From: Quillaja saponaria | Taxonomy: Eukaryota > Streptophyta > Magnoliopsida > Fabales > Quillajaceae | Direction: 5' to 3' | Assembly (NCBI GenBank): GCA_029379385.1 | Contig: CM055605.1 | Span: forward strand, 14,295,001 to 14,359,000 | Length of the DNA: 64,000 nucleotides | Part shown: positions 36,969-47,539 of the stretch, in pieces | How the letters are laid out: each line of letters opens with the position of its first letter | Position numbering within the stretch: the first letter of the stretch is position 1 | Notes under the pieces: model-generated | What the model saw: only the letters and a program-made list of their open reading frames with translations | The model's database searches: none | What the model was told of the DNA's origin: nothing | Program-made: the position numbers and the translations under genes

Positions 36969-37702
36969 ACATTTTTACACACTTTGGTACACTTCGAGCA
37001 ATCATCAGTGATGGAGGGTCTCGCTTTTGCAACAAACAAGTGGGAGCTCTCCTTGCTAATTATGGGGTGACTCATAAGGTTGCACTAGCTTATGATCTGT
37101 AAAAAACTGGACAAGCTAAGATCTCAAATCGAGAGATCAAGAGGATTCTAGAGAAGATTGTATGTCCATCACATAAAGATTAGTCCAAGAGATTGGATGA
37201 TATATTATGGGCATATCGAATAGCCTACAACACCCCTTTGGGAATGTCTTCCTTTCAGCTGGTTTATGGCAAGGCTTGCCATCTACTGGTTAAGTTGGAG
37301 CATAATGCCTATTGGGCAATAAAAAAGCTGAATTTCGACTACCAAGCCGCTGGTAAAAGGAGACTTCTCCAATTGAACGAGATGAATGAGTTTAGGCTCA
37401 ACCCTTATGAGAATACTAAACTCTATAAGGAGAAAACCAAAAGGCTACATGATCACTACTTTGAGCTAGGTCAACAAGTCCTGCTCTACAATTCCTGGTT
37501 GAAGATTTTCTTGGGCAAACTCAAGTTAAGATGGTCTGAACCATTCACCATTGCCAAAGTGTTTCCCTATAGTGCTGTGGAGTTAATAGCCATTAATCCC
37601 TATAGAACATTTAAAGTGAATGGCCAACGATTAAAATACTATTGGGGAGGAAAGATTGATAATGATCATACCTCCATTAAATTGGTAAAGCAACTTGAGT
37701 AA
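36969..37702 (+). pseudogene. Ty3/gypsy integrase C-terminal half, Athila/Tat type
   Basis: Starts within the core domain (HFGTLRAIISDGGSRFCNKQ, with the second catalytic Asp), continues to GQAKISNREIKRILEK, and then an open frame of 169 codons (37193-37702) with LDDILWAYRIAYNTPLGMS, YGKACHLLVKLEHNAYWAI, YENTKLYKEKTK and FKVNGQRLKYYWGG, all typical of Athila/Tat integrases. Stops occur at 37099 and 37182. The usual Glu of GQ-EISNREIK is Lys here, so even the preserved part lacks a catalytic residue. The integrase N-terminus and catalytic Asp 1 are gone. Confidence 0.85.
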
Positions 37703-39975
37703 CACTAAGTCAAACTGAGGACTTTAAATCAAGCGCTTCTTAGGAGGCAATCAAGTTTCTAAAACCCCTTGTCTTTATTTTGTTTTTTAGTTTAGAATGT
37801 TTTAATGTGTACTTTATACTTAGCCTTCATATCATCTTTTCTCAGGTAATAAAGACTAAGCCCCATAGTAAGAAACATTAATGCTACGGCTCAACAATAC
37901 CTTACTCCACCACGCCTTATGATTTGGAAAATGCAAAAAATCAAACAGGGAGCACAATGCCACGGCACTCATAAATTCAAGCCACGACACCATGTAAAAG
38001 AAAGTCTAGGTAAGTTCTCAGATTGCTTTGAGTCGTGGCTTCACAAATACACATGCCACGACGCTTAAATCTAACAAAAAAAATCACATGTTAGGCAGTG
38101 AGACTTATGTCGTGGTGTCATCTCTTTGGTGCCACAATGCCACTTACCTAGAAACAAAACCATTTTACACAGAATGCATTACGCCGTGGCACTCCTTTAC
38201 TAAAGCTGCGACGCCATTAATTCAGAAAGAATCTAGGTTTTACACAAAGAACATTGCGCCGTAGCATTAGGTTACTCATGCCGCGGCACCTACCAGCATA
38301 TTGAGAATTTCAAATTCTAAGGTACAGTGCCACAAGTGCTTACTTCTTGACACCGTAGCACCTTGTTGAGATCACTGTTTTTAAAATTAGATTTTAGAAC
38401 CATAACCATTCCAACTCACACCCTAAACACCCAATCTTGTGAAATAAGAGGTTTTAGGCTACAAACCACCAACGCAACCCTAATCTTGTGCCCTTAACAC
38501 ATTCACACAAAAAAATTCCTCACCCACATCATGGATTTGCACTCTATTTGGATTTGTTTCAACATAATTAAGTGCTCTTTCCATTTCTTTACATTCTATG
38601 AATTTTCTTGTAGGGAGAATGCTTTTCTTGTGTTGTATGCTTAAATGCTTGATGGATTATGGGTAGATATGTTCTTTAGGGGTTTCTATGCATAATTTTT
38701 GATTTTGGGTTTTTAGTTACGTGGGAACTACGTTTTCTATCATGGTGATGAGTTCTTGGGTAATGTTACCCGAAATTGATGTTATATGAAGCTATATCAT
38801 ATTACTACGATCTCTACCCCTATAATTCTTGAATATTCTTGATAAATTGGTGATAGTGAAATTTTTCTTCTTTTTTTTTTGGGGGGGGGGGGGGGTGAGG
38901 AGATGGATGATGCATATTGATGAGTGTTGTATATATGATATGATGATGAGATAATATGCCTGAGAATTTCTTTACATGCTGTGCGTATCTGAGACCTTTT
39001 TTGTTGGTTAATGGGCTATAGTTGGCATTGTTGCTAGGTATTTTAGGGTTTAGGATTACTTTGATGTTGTTTTTTAGAACTAATGAGACCAAAGACAAAA
39101 GATACTAAGCGTGCCCGATCGTCTGGACCGAGCTTTGATAATAGCTGGGTCATTTCCACCACTATAGAAAAGCACTTTTATGACGGGCTTGTCATTAAAA
39201 AAGGTTGTGGCACAAGGAGGCTTACACCTCAGCTCGGATTACTTCCCAGGGATGTCCAATCTGAGCCACAACTTTCAAATTTCACCAGTTTTTTATATTT
39301 GACACCAAGAATAAATATCTAATTATTGTAATCCTTCGTCTTTGCAAGAAAAAGATAAGCGAGACGGAATGTTGCAAGTCCTACTTGTGCCTTCTGCTGA
39401 ACTAGAGGAGATTGACTAATACCTAGAAGTTTAGTCGTTGTAAAGGTTAATTGATACTTGGAAAGTCAGTAAAGGGTGACTAATCACTTGTTGTAAAGTT
39501 AGCATTAGTGAATTCCCATGAGGTGCTTGGGAAGTGGAAGTAGTCAAGGTTTTTGGTGAACCATCAAAAAATAATTATGTCAAATCTCTTTATCTCTCAA
39601 CTCTTCAAATTAAGCAACTACTTGTTTACTTGTTTAATTGATGCGTTTGAGTGATTTGTATAATTGGCTTCATAATTGTTTATTAAAATAAAAAGGAATT
39701 TTTTTTTTTTTACCAAAAAATTATAACTATAGCGATTGCAATTTCAATGAGTAAATTGTAATTATACACCTCTCTAATATGCCTTATTATAATTATACAC
39801 CCCTCCCCCCTCTAATATGCCTTATTAAACTATCAATTTCAATTCAACCAAAAATAAAATAAAAAATCTCAAAACAATAGTATAGCAAGCCTTATAAAGG
39901 CAATACCTAAACCCTATGAATTGTAACATAATTAGAATTCTACTCTACAATCATAATTATAATTACTAAAAGTAA
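37703..39975 (+). other. 3' region of Athila/Tat-like element and flank
   Basis: Downstream of the integrase is a segment (37860-38360) with about a dozen spaced GCCACGGCAC or GTCGTGGC words at roughly 40-60-base spacing, as seen after integrase in Athila-type elements. A T10-G15 run sits at 38871-38895. At 39380-39560 the words CTTGGAAAGTCAGTAAAGGG and GGTGCTTGGGAAGTGGAAGTAG resemble a plant LTR leader, but I cannot place the family. No intact gene. Confidence 0.5.
39083..39322 (+). pseudogene. Fragment of putative plant transposon protein N-terminus
   Basis: Open frame of 79 codons beginning MRPKTKDTKRARSSG and FDNSW, then a Tyr/His segment. The Lys/Arg/Ser-rich start followed by FD-S resembles first ORFs of Athila/Tat-like elements. 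Similarity is short and the frame ends early, so this is probably a remnant. Confidence 0.35.
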
Positions 39976-39984
39976 AATTTTAAT

Positions 39985-41293
39985 GAGTAAATTGCACTCC
40001 CATTCGTTGAGATTTATTGAAACGACACTAAAGTCTAAAATTGTGGGGTAGACACTCACCTCCCTAGGATGGATGGAAAGTTAATGGGGTTATAAGATAA
40101 TTTCGGAAAAATACTAAAAAGTCTTATTTGTTTCCTTAAAAGTACTAAGAAATCCTACTTTATATTATTTTTCTTTTTAAATAAGTGCTAAATACTTACT
40201 CTTTTTTTTTTTATGTCTAATCCTATACTTTTCTAGCTTTTTCTTAATATTAATTTTTTATGTTATTCTCATCTCTCGTAATTGTAACATATATTTTTAA
40301 TAAAATAGAAAATAATTCTACCAAAAAAATAGAAAATAAAATTTATGGCACATATATAAGTAGAGAACTAAGTTTAAATATTAAGTAAAATAAAGTTTTT
40401 TTGTTCTTTAATTTTATGATATAAATGAATGAATATAAATCTATATGAACTTAATAGATAAGCTCAAACACATGAAAAAAAATTAAGTAATTGAATTATA
40501 TAATTCTACTCAAATTTAAAAAAAAAAAATATGTAATGACAAGATAAAAATATTTTATTAATTTTGAAATTTATATTCATTAATTGATGATTACATATCA
40601 TAGAAATTTTTTAGTTTTCAAAATTTGTAGTATCGGCTTTTTAATTCTACTTAATTAATATAGAAATTAAAAATAATGGTCCAAAGTGGTTAAAAAATAT
40701 TTATGTTTATAAGACTTATTTGGAATTATAATTTTAAAAATATGACTTATTCGTTTTATAAAGTAATGACTAGACTTTGGATATTTGTGATATTTAAAAT
40801 TTTTATCTTTCTCTTTAAAAATTTACTAAAAAAAATTCAATTTACTTATATATCTATGAAATACTTCTATCCCATTTTATTTACTATCAAAACTAATTAG
40901 TAGATTTATATAAATTAATTGACTATTGTTTTTTTTTTTTTTCAAGTTCATATCTTAAAAGTTAAAAAAAATTCCAACTTATTTAATTATTTAATAGTAG
41001 TTCTACTTATACATGTGCCAAATATTTTTCTTTTTTATTTTATTAAAAATACTATGTTAAAATATAAAAAAAATGAAATTAACAAAATGTATTAATATTA
41101 AGGAAAAAAACTAGAAAAATAGGGGAGAACATAAGAAAGGAAAAACGACTTTTAATATATATATATTTTTTAAGATTATCTTCTAACATAGTTAACTTTC
41201 CATCCATCACAAGAAAATGAGAGTCGATTTTTCCAAATTTTGGACCCTAATGCCTTTTGAATAAACTTCAAGAGAGTAGAGCATAATTTACTC
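39985..41293. mobile_element. Mutator-like foldback element with arms of about 0.5 kb
   Basis: The left arm (GAGTAAATTGCACTC...) and reverse-complemented right arm (GAGTAAATTATGCTC...) align nearly to the centre with gaps: GATGGATGGAAAGTTAA, CTTTTTCTTAATATTAAT, TATTTTTAATAAAATA and TGGCACATATATAAGTAGA are shared. AATTTTAAT is found exactly on both sides (39976-39984 and 41294-41302), a 9-bp duplication as for Mutator-like elements. The whole unit could fold into one long hairpin centred near 40640. No transposase or gene is present; the 65-codon frame at 40703-40900 is AT-rich noise. Confidence 0.88.
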
Positions 41294-42289
41294 AATTTTA
41301 ATTATTTATTTAAACCCTAATAATACTACTATTTTACCTATAATTATAATTAAACCTTATATATCGATAAATTTATAAATAAATTCCATTTCGTAGATCA
41401 TCCTGTTTATGTCTGTTCTGTTGTTCATTTCAAATGAAGTTCATTTTAAAATTTAAAGTGAATTGTAGATTTTATTTCAATTCAAATTAATTTTAGGGGA
41501 CATTTGTTTCAGGTCATAAGAAATACCCACATAACATATGTTGTCTAGGTAACAAATTCTAAGTAAACATTTCCTAGATAAAAATATTATTTGTGTTTGG
41601 TTTGGCTATTTATTATCCAGGAGATAAAAATATATTCTAATGTTCTTGTTTGGTTATAAAAAAAACTCTATTCACCCCTCCTGAGAGAGATTTTAGATGC
41701 CTAAATACCCTATATCTAACCAAAAGAAAAGAAAACTAATAATGTAAAAACTAACAACTAATTAATCAAATATATATATATATAATTCCTCTATAGTTCT
41801 TGTATAAACTTTCTATTCATATATAAAATATTAGAAATGGATAAAATTGTTGTTACAACCAAATCATTAGTCCTCATGTAGAAGAGGATCCTGCCAACAT
41901 ATGCACTACTCTTCCTTCACATTCACATTCATGTTGATAATCCATAGGACTGGTGACACCTACTTCAAGGATAAACTACATTCGCATGATAAAACATAAA
42001 TGATTCAACAAAAAGCTTTCAACATGCAACTGAAATATAAAAGCCTAAACAAATGATTAAATTGGTTCAACATCCAACTAAAACATAAAGGTCTAAACAA
42101 ATAGGAAAGTAGTTTACAAAATTATGATATTGATCAATTATAATCACATAAACATCATTACTAAAATTATAATCTTGATAAAAAATCAAGTACATAAAAT
42201 TTCTTCATATCATGAGGAAGTGAAAGAAAATAAGAAGCTTTGTCACTAACTAGCAATTCACCAAGCTTGAACCTAACATTAACCTTTAA

Positions 42290-43027
42290 TTATTCAATTT
42301 GTATTAACTCTTCAAACACACTTGGCTTTTTATTCCTACTCAAAGTAGATCCATTTTCTTTATTCTTTTCCTTCACCTCACATTCATTTACTCCTCCATA
42401 ATAAGTCTCGACTTCTTCAATACCTTCCATATTCTTGACTCTAGTTTCCATCTCATAATTACAAAGAAAGTCCTTTTTAATGAAGACAACATCGTTGTTT
42501 TCCTCCATGTTGTCGTGAGTATTTGATGCTTCACTATCATTATCTATTAGATAGTTACCATCAATTTTTAAACTTATTCCACCATCATTACACAACATAC
42601 TCAAATGATGGATGAGAATTCTATCATAAGGAAAAGGAAGACCATCAAACCTTCTTTTAATAATCTCCGACATGTCATCTTTTGTAGATGCACCTTTTAA
42701 TTCAAGAATTGTTGTCTTAATCATCTAATTAAAAAAAAAACAATACACATTAGAATAAGATAAAGTATGCAGCCTATATAAAACTATCATTGAATCATAT
42801 GAAAAGAAACTTACAAATGCATAAAAAGGATGTGTGGTGTTTTGAAATGGTTTTATCACTCTCAAGTAGATATGATTTTCCAACTTTGTAGGAAGTTCAA
42901 TTGTAATGTCGAAATCAGGGTTAATTTCTTTCTTCTTGGAGATCCACATATTTGCAAAATTGTTCATCAATTGTCTCTCAGGAAAACTTATAGAGTTGTT
43001 TTCATCACCTATCCTATTATTCACCAT
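42290..43027 (-). CDS. Unrecognised two-exon gene or gene fragment
   Basis: Two frames join cleanly across a consensus intron: exon 43027-42815 (71 codons), donor GTAAGT, acceptor TTTAATTAG, exon 42724-42290 (144 codons and stop). The joined product is 215 residues. The first part holds PTKLENHIYLRVIKPFQN; the second begins IKTTILELKGASTKDD and ends in an acidic, Lys/Glu/Asn-rich tail. No signal peptide, membrane segment or known domain is apparent. Clean splice signals and an unbroken frame suggest past or present coding function. Further exons may lie upstream (43.2-47.2 kb). It could be an accessory ORF of the surrounding transposon-like unit or a captured host gene; I do not know its function. 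Confidence 0.45.
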
Positions 43028-43201
43028 ATATGACTTTTGTCATACAAAGTAGAAATTAATTGAACATAAAACATAAATTTAGTCACTGACAGCTCACTAA
43101 TCTATCACTTTTACACATCCAAATACAATTACAATCAAAATAGTGTAATTATAATATAACATTCAATTATTGAAAATAGCTTTCATAAGCACTACAATAA
43201 C

Positions 43202-43795
43202 TCAAGCAATTAAAAGCCATAACAACATTTTATACTCTAATTGAGAATATTTTTTTGACATCAACATTTCTATTCTACAGAGCTGTTGAATAATCAAATT
43301 GTCACCCATTTGTGTGTGTTGTTGAATCTCAAATTCAAATATAATTGAATATGAGGACACCTCTTCATATCTTGTGTTTTCATCTATTTCAGCCCATTCC
43401 CAAAAAAGACACCTACCCTTCAAACAATTTTTAGAGCATGTATTAGCATGTTGTTTTAAACATGCTTATTGTCACCCACTTGTGTGTGTTGTTGAATCTC
43501 GAATTCAAATATAATTGAATATGAGGACACCTCTTCATATCTTGTGTTTTCATCCATTTCAGCCCATTCCCAAAAAAGACACCTACCCTTTGAACAATTT
43601 TTAGAGCATGTATTAGCATGTTGTTTTAAACATGCTTATGTACAATTTTTTAGGATTATTTCAAATGCATGAATTCTGAGTGCTTACCAATGGACAATTT
43701 AGGAACAACATGTTTAGGTTTCCCTTGTTGTTATGGCTTGTTCTAAGAATCCTAGCTTTCTTACAACAATAACATCAACGAGGTTTAATCCTCAT
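43202..43795 (-). pseudogene. GRF-type zinc-finger-like gene fragment with duplicated exon
   Basis: Minus strand from ATG at 43795: MRIKPR, an in-frame TGA, then CYCCKKARILRTS and LFLNCPL up to a donor (GTAAGC, 43687). Across the intron, after an acceptor-like AAG, GRCLFWEWAEIDENTRYEE follows. The order C-x-C...F-x-x-CP-L...CxFxWxDE is that of GRF zinc fingers, small plant nucleic-acid-binding modules often found in short, transposon-associated proteins. The second exon occurs twice in tandem (unit 170 bp). The copy at 43423-43202 stays open for 73 codons and ends LLWLLIA. The TGA in exon 1 argues for a pseudogene. Family call is moderate. Confidence 0.5.
43301..43640. repeat. Tandem duplication, 2 x 170 bp
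   Basis: Copies 43301-43470 and 43471-43640 differ at only about six positions (for example CCCATT/CCCACT, TCTCAAATT/TCTCGAATT, CTTCAAAC/CTTTGAAC). The unit covers the second GRF-like exon with its acceptor. The high identity means the duplication is recent relative to its surroundings. Confidence 0.92.
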
Positions 43796-43949
43796 ACCGT
43801 CTAAGATGACTTCTATAAGAAAATAAAGCAATATATATGACACTCTAACAAATTTAACAAAACATGAGGAAAAATGACATTGTCATTACATTTTATTATG
43901 AATAAGATAGAATTTATAATAAGAACATATACATCAAGGATGGTTTACA

Positions 43950-44838
43950 AAGTGATGTCACAGGCGACAGAGGTGCCCACCTAGGCGCTTAGGCAAGGCG
44001 AGGCAGAGACCCTACGCTTGAAGACCCCTCAAACGAGTTAGCAGTGCAGAGGCATGCGCCTCTTCTGCCTAAGAGCCACCTTAGTCAAGTCGAGAAGCAG
44101 TAGAGGCGAGCGTCTACATATCTAGTGAGCTTTGCAACTTCTGATTTTTTGATTCTTTGGTCTTAAATTGAAAGCTGATATTTGCTATTTGTTAAGGCCT
44201 GAGAACGATGGTAGATCTGTTAGGAAAACTACTGGAATCTGGCGAGATGACGGTGGAATAGCAAGGAGTCGTCGGCGACAGCAAGAAGAAGAATGAGAAG
44301 AAACGACTCTTTTTGCTTTTTTTTTTTTAAATTTATTTTTTGTCCTTATATGTTATTATTAATGAGAATCCTTTTTGTTTTCTTTTTAATAATTTAATTT
44401 TTTTGTACTTATTCATCAATTTTCAATTTTTTTTAGTTTTTTTTTTTTTGGTAGTCATTCCTTTTGTCTTATATAATTATTATATATTATATACTTTTGT
44501 TAATTAAAATTAATTCATTAGATATAGATATATCCATTTATTACATGTTTTATTAATTAAAAACTTAATTCATTAAATATAATTTATACATGTTAAAAAA
44601 ATAATTTTTGGTAATTAATTTTTCAATTTAGTTCATTATATTTTTTAATTAGAAACTTAATTGATTAGATATAACTTATATAATAATTTGTTTATGTAAT
44701 CTAGTCTAATTCTATATAATTTAGTAGTATTTTGAGAACTATCACCTTTCTTCGCTCGGGCTCACTTTTTCAGCGCCTTTCACCTTAGACTACTTTGAAA
44801 CCTATCTCCTTAGAGGCACTTTTTGCCCGTGACAACAT
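43950..44838. mobile_element. GC-rich-ended MITE (GGCGCC/AGGCG type)
   Basis: The left end reads GTCACAGGCGACAGAGGTGCC and the inverted right end GTCACGGGCAAAAAGTGCC. Both ends are rich in AGGCG/CGCCT words while the centre is AT-rich. GGTTTACA (43942) and GGATTTACA (44840) may be the target duplication, with one base gap. Probably hAT-related. It sits inside the 41.5-47.5 kb unit and so is younger. Confidence 0.6.
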
Positions 44839-46994
44839 TGGATTTACATCTCTTAGACCAAAAATTACAACAAACTTATCAAAATTAGGTATTTGGGGGA
44901 TCCACAACTAAATTTTGCACATAATTACTTCTTAAGTTTCCTAATTTTGAGTCGAATATCTCTAGCAACGATATAGCTTTTTCCATTACATTCCAAATGT
45001 GTAATGTTCTTTCCATTACTTCTAATATAACAAACAAAAAGAAAGTGGAGCAATAGAAAAGGTTTCATATTAAAAAATCAATGTCATTTAAACAACAAAC
45101 ATAAATATAGAGTATAAATGCATCAAACAAAGTGAAGTAACAAAAAAGGTTCCCTTTCTAAAATTGATGAGATTATTTAAAATGAAATAGTAACACATAA
45201 TAGAGCAAAAAAAAGAAAGTCAAATTAGAAGTTATTAAAACTCCAATTTTGAACCATATCTTAGCTAAAATCCCATATGCCTTCAAATTATCCATAATAA
45301 CTTCATTTTCTCCAATTAAAATAAAAGAGGTAAAAAAAACACCACTAACCTTTGCTCACATAATATGATCCCATGACATGTTTAAGAAAAATGACTAGTG
45401 GTATTGTTATGGCACACTATTATTAGTTTGACACCACTGCCCTTAGTGACCTAGATGGAAGACTGCACATCTTAATGCCTAACATAAATTACTTAATGAT
45501 ACCTAAAGTTTCTATAAATATAATAATTCTCCTCACTTACCCAAATAAACATTACCATTATAACTTATCATTTTGGCCCATGTTGATATAAGGTCCTACA
45601 AGGCAAGAGGCCTAGGACATGACTTTCAAAGCCCCCACCAGCCAACTTTTCTGACTCAGTTATATTCTTTCTTTCACACTACATGTTCAGAATTTTCAAC
45701 TTGACCTTGCGAGAATTCTTATGTTGGTTTTCAAGTTTGGCTTCTGATTGAGATAATCACAATTTTCACTAGCTAGACACTTTCAGAATTTAGATGATGA
45801 AAGTCTCAAATGAAACCTAAGTCTATTAGACAAGAGGAATTTTGTTGATAGCAAGATTCATATCCATGATTGCAAGTGGGAGATAAGATAATGACCCATT
45901 ACCATATCTTTTACAAAGAAAGAGAAAAATGAGGTTCTATGCAACAAAAAAAAAATAAAAAATAAATAAAAAATTTTAAAATTAAAGTTTGGCATAGAGT
46001 CTTAAAGAGTCCACTTGGTACATGCATAAAAATAGGACAATAATTGTCAAGTTCTACTTTGTAGACATACCATATAGGCAAGAACTTTCCATTATATGAT
46101 TACAAAAATTTCTCCTTCATATCACTTTTGCAAATTATTCTATTTGGTTATAATGGTAATGTTTAAAATCCCAACCTAGCTGCTATGAGTAATACTTTTA
46201 CTTATAGAGGTGCATAGCAGTAAATGAAAGGAAAAGTCTTTTTCTAAAATTTGATTTTCCAGCAAATTAGAAGCTCAAGAGGATCTACCATCATGGCCAT
46301 CAAATTAGAAGCTCAAGCTAGCAATATGGTTTTGTGGAAGTGGATTTGAGAAGCTTTATTGGTTTCAGATCAAAGATTCAATCTTGGTCGATACAAGCTA
46401 CTAATTTATTTTTCTTTTCATCAGTAAATGCAATGTACATTTACATATAAGAAAAATTAGGTTTTTGAAATGCAGGGAGTACCCTATTTAGACCAGAAAT
46501 CAATTGATGATTCTATCAGAAAGTCAATAAAAAGTTATCATCTATTTACCAAAAATAATGTGCATCAATAGCCAACAAAACATCTAACTAGACTAGCCAA
46601 AATAATAAAACTAAGTAGTTGGTCATTCTAACATCAAATTTTCAATTATCAAAACATCTAGATTAATAAAAGTAAGCAAACTAAGCAACTCAAACATAAA
46701 GGAAATTAAGATAGAGAACCAAATTATGCAACTTATAAAATATAATGAGGTTTTAAATCAGTCAATTTCAGAAGAAAAAAAAAACTACTATTTTTTTCTT
46801 CTTCCTAGCTTTAGAGTTTAATGACTACCAACTAAAATCCCAAAAGTCATCATCAGAACAAAACTAAAAATTCCAATTTTTAGAAACCCTACAATCCCAA
46901 TTTTGGCAAACCCTATAATCCTAATTTTAGAAAACCCTAACCTAAATCCGCAAATTCAATAGTAGCTTGTCATAGATAAAATGGAAGAATTCAA
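44839..46994. other. AT-rich interior of the 41.5-47.5 kb unit
   Basis: No domain recognised on either strand. AAATTAGAAGCTCAAG occurs twice (46264 and 46301). The stretch may be intron of a minus-strand gene running from 47183 to 42290, but no exon could be supported. Confidence 0.4.
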
Positions 46995-47183
46995 TCACTT
47001 ACCTGATTGAAGCTCCAAATTGACAGGAAGACGAATTCCTCTTGGAGTTGCAAACACCAAAGGCTGAGAAATCACTTCAAGCTTCTGTGTAGAAGAAGGG
47101 TGACCTTTGAACATATTTGGAGGACGACCTTCAAGCAAAAATGAAGGGCTATCCCTTTCTTCCTCAATTGGGTTGAGGACCAA
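46995..47183 (-). CDS. Possible first exon of a minus-strand gene
   Basis: ATG at 47183 opens a frame with SPSFLLEGRPPNMFKGHPSS and ATPRGIRLPVNLEL, running into a good donor (CAG|GTAAGTG near 47003), after which the frame closes. The flank upstream is A/G-rich leader-like DNA. It may be the first exon of whatever gene ends at 42290, but the joining exons were not found. Function unknown. Confidence 0.3.
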   Translation of the reverse strand: MVLNPIEEERDSPSFLLEGRPPNMFKGHPSSTQKLEVISQPLVFATPRGIRLPVNLELQSGK

Positions 47184-47539
47184 AAGTAACCAAGACTAGT
47201 AGAGAACGATAACATGAACAATGAAGAAGAAGAACAAGAAGAGGGCGACTACCAGGATTTCAATTTGGAGAGTTGGTAATGTAGCATGAAGGGTAGGTAA
47301 AACGATCATTTTGCCTATCCTTTGTTCCCCTCACATGAGTAAAATATAGACACCTCTCTCACGAACGGCATAAAATTCCCATAAATTTTGGCAAAAATGG
47401 CCAAATTTATTTTGATTAAAAATATTTTGTTTGGATAAAATTTTCAACTCTAGAAACAAACAATAACATAAACTATTTTATATCAGATTTTCTAGATAAA
47501 AATATTTATTACCCAAAACAAACACTCCGTCATTGTTTA

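Larger units (their letters stand above)
41496..47529. mobile_element. Possible PIF/Harbinger-like 6-kb unit carrying gene pieces
   Basis: Ends read GGGGACATTTGTTTCAGGTC (left) and, inverted, CGGAGTGTTTGTTTTGGGTA (right). Both resemble the GG-(N)-TGTTTGTTT ends of PIF/Harbinger elements, and both continue into (T)TATCTAGA/TCCAGGAGATAA-like and GAGAGAG-containing stretches in the same order. Flanks are TTA (41493-41495) and TCA (47530-47532), a TTA duplication with one change. Inside are minus-strand exon-like pieces at 42290-43027, 43202-43795 and 46995-47183 but no recognisable DDE transposase. Identity is inferred from the ends; they are degenerate. Confidence 0.45.
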
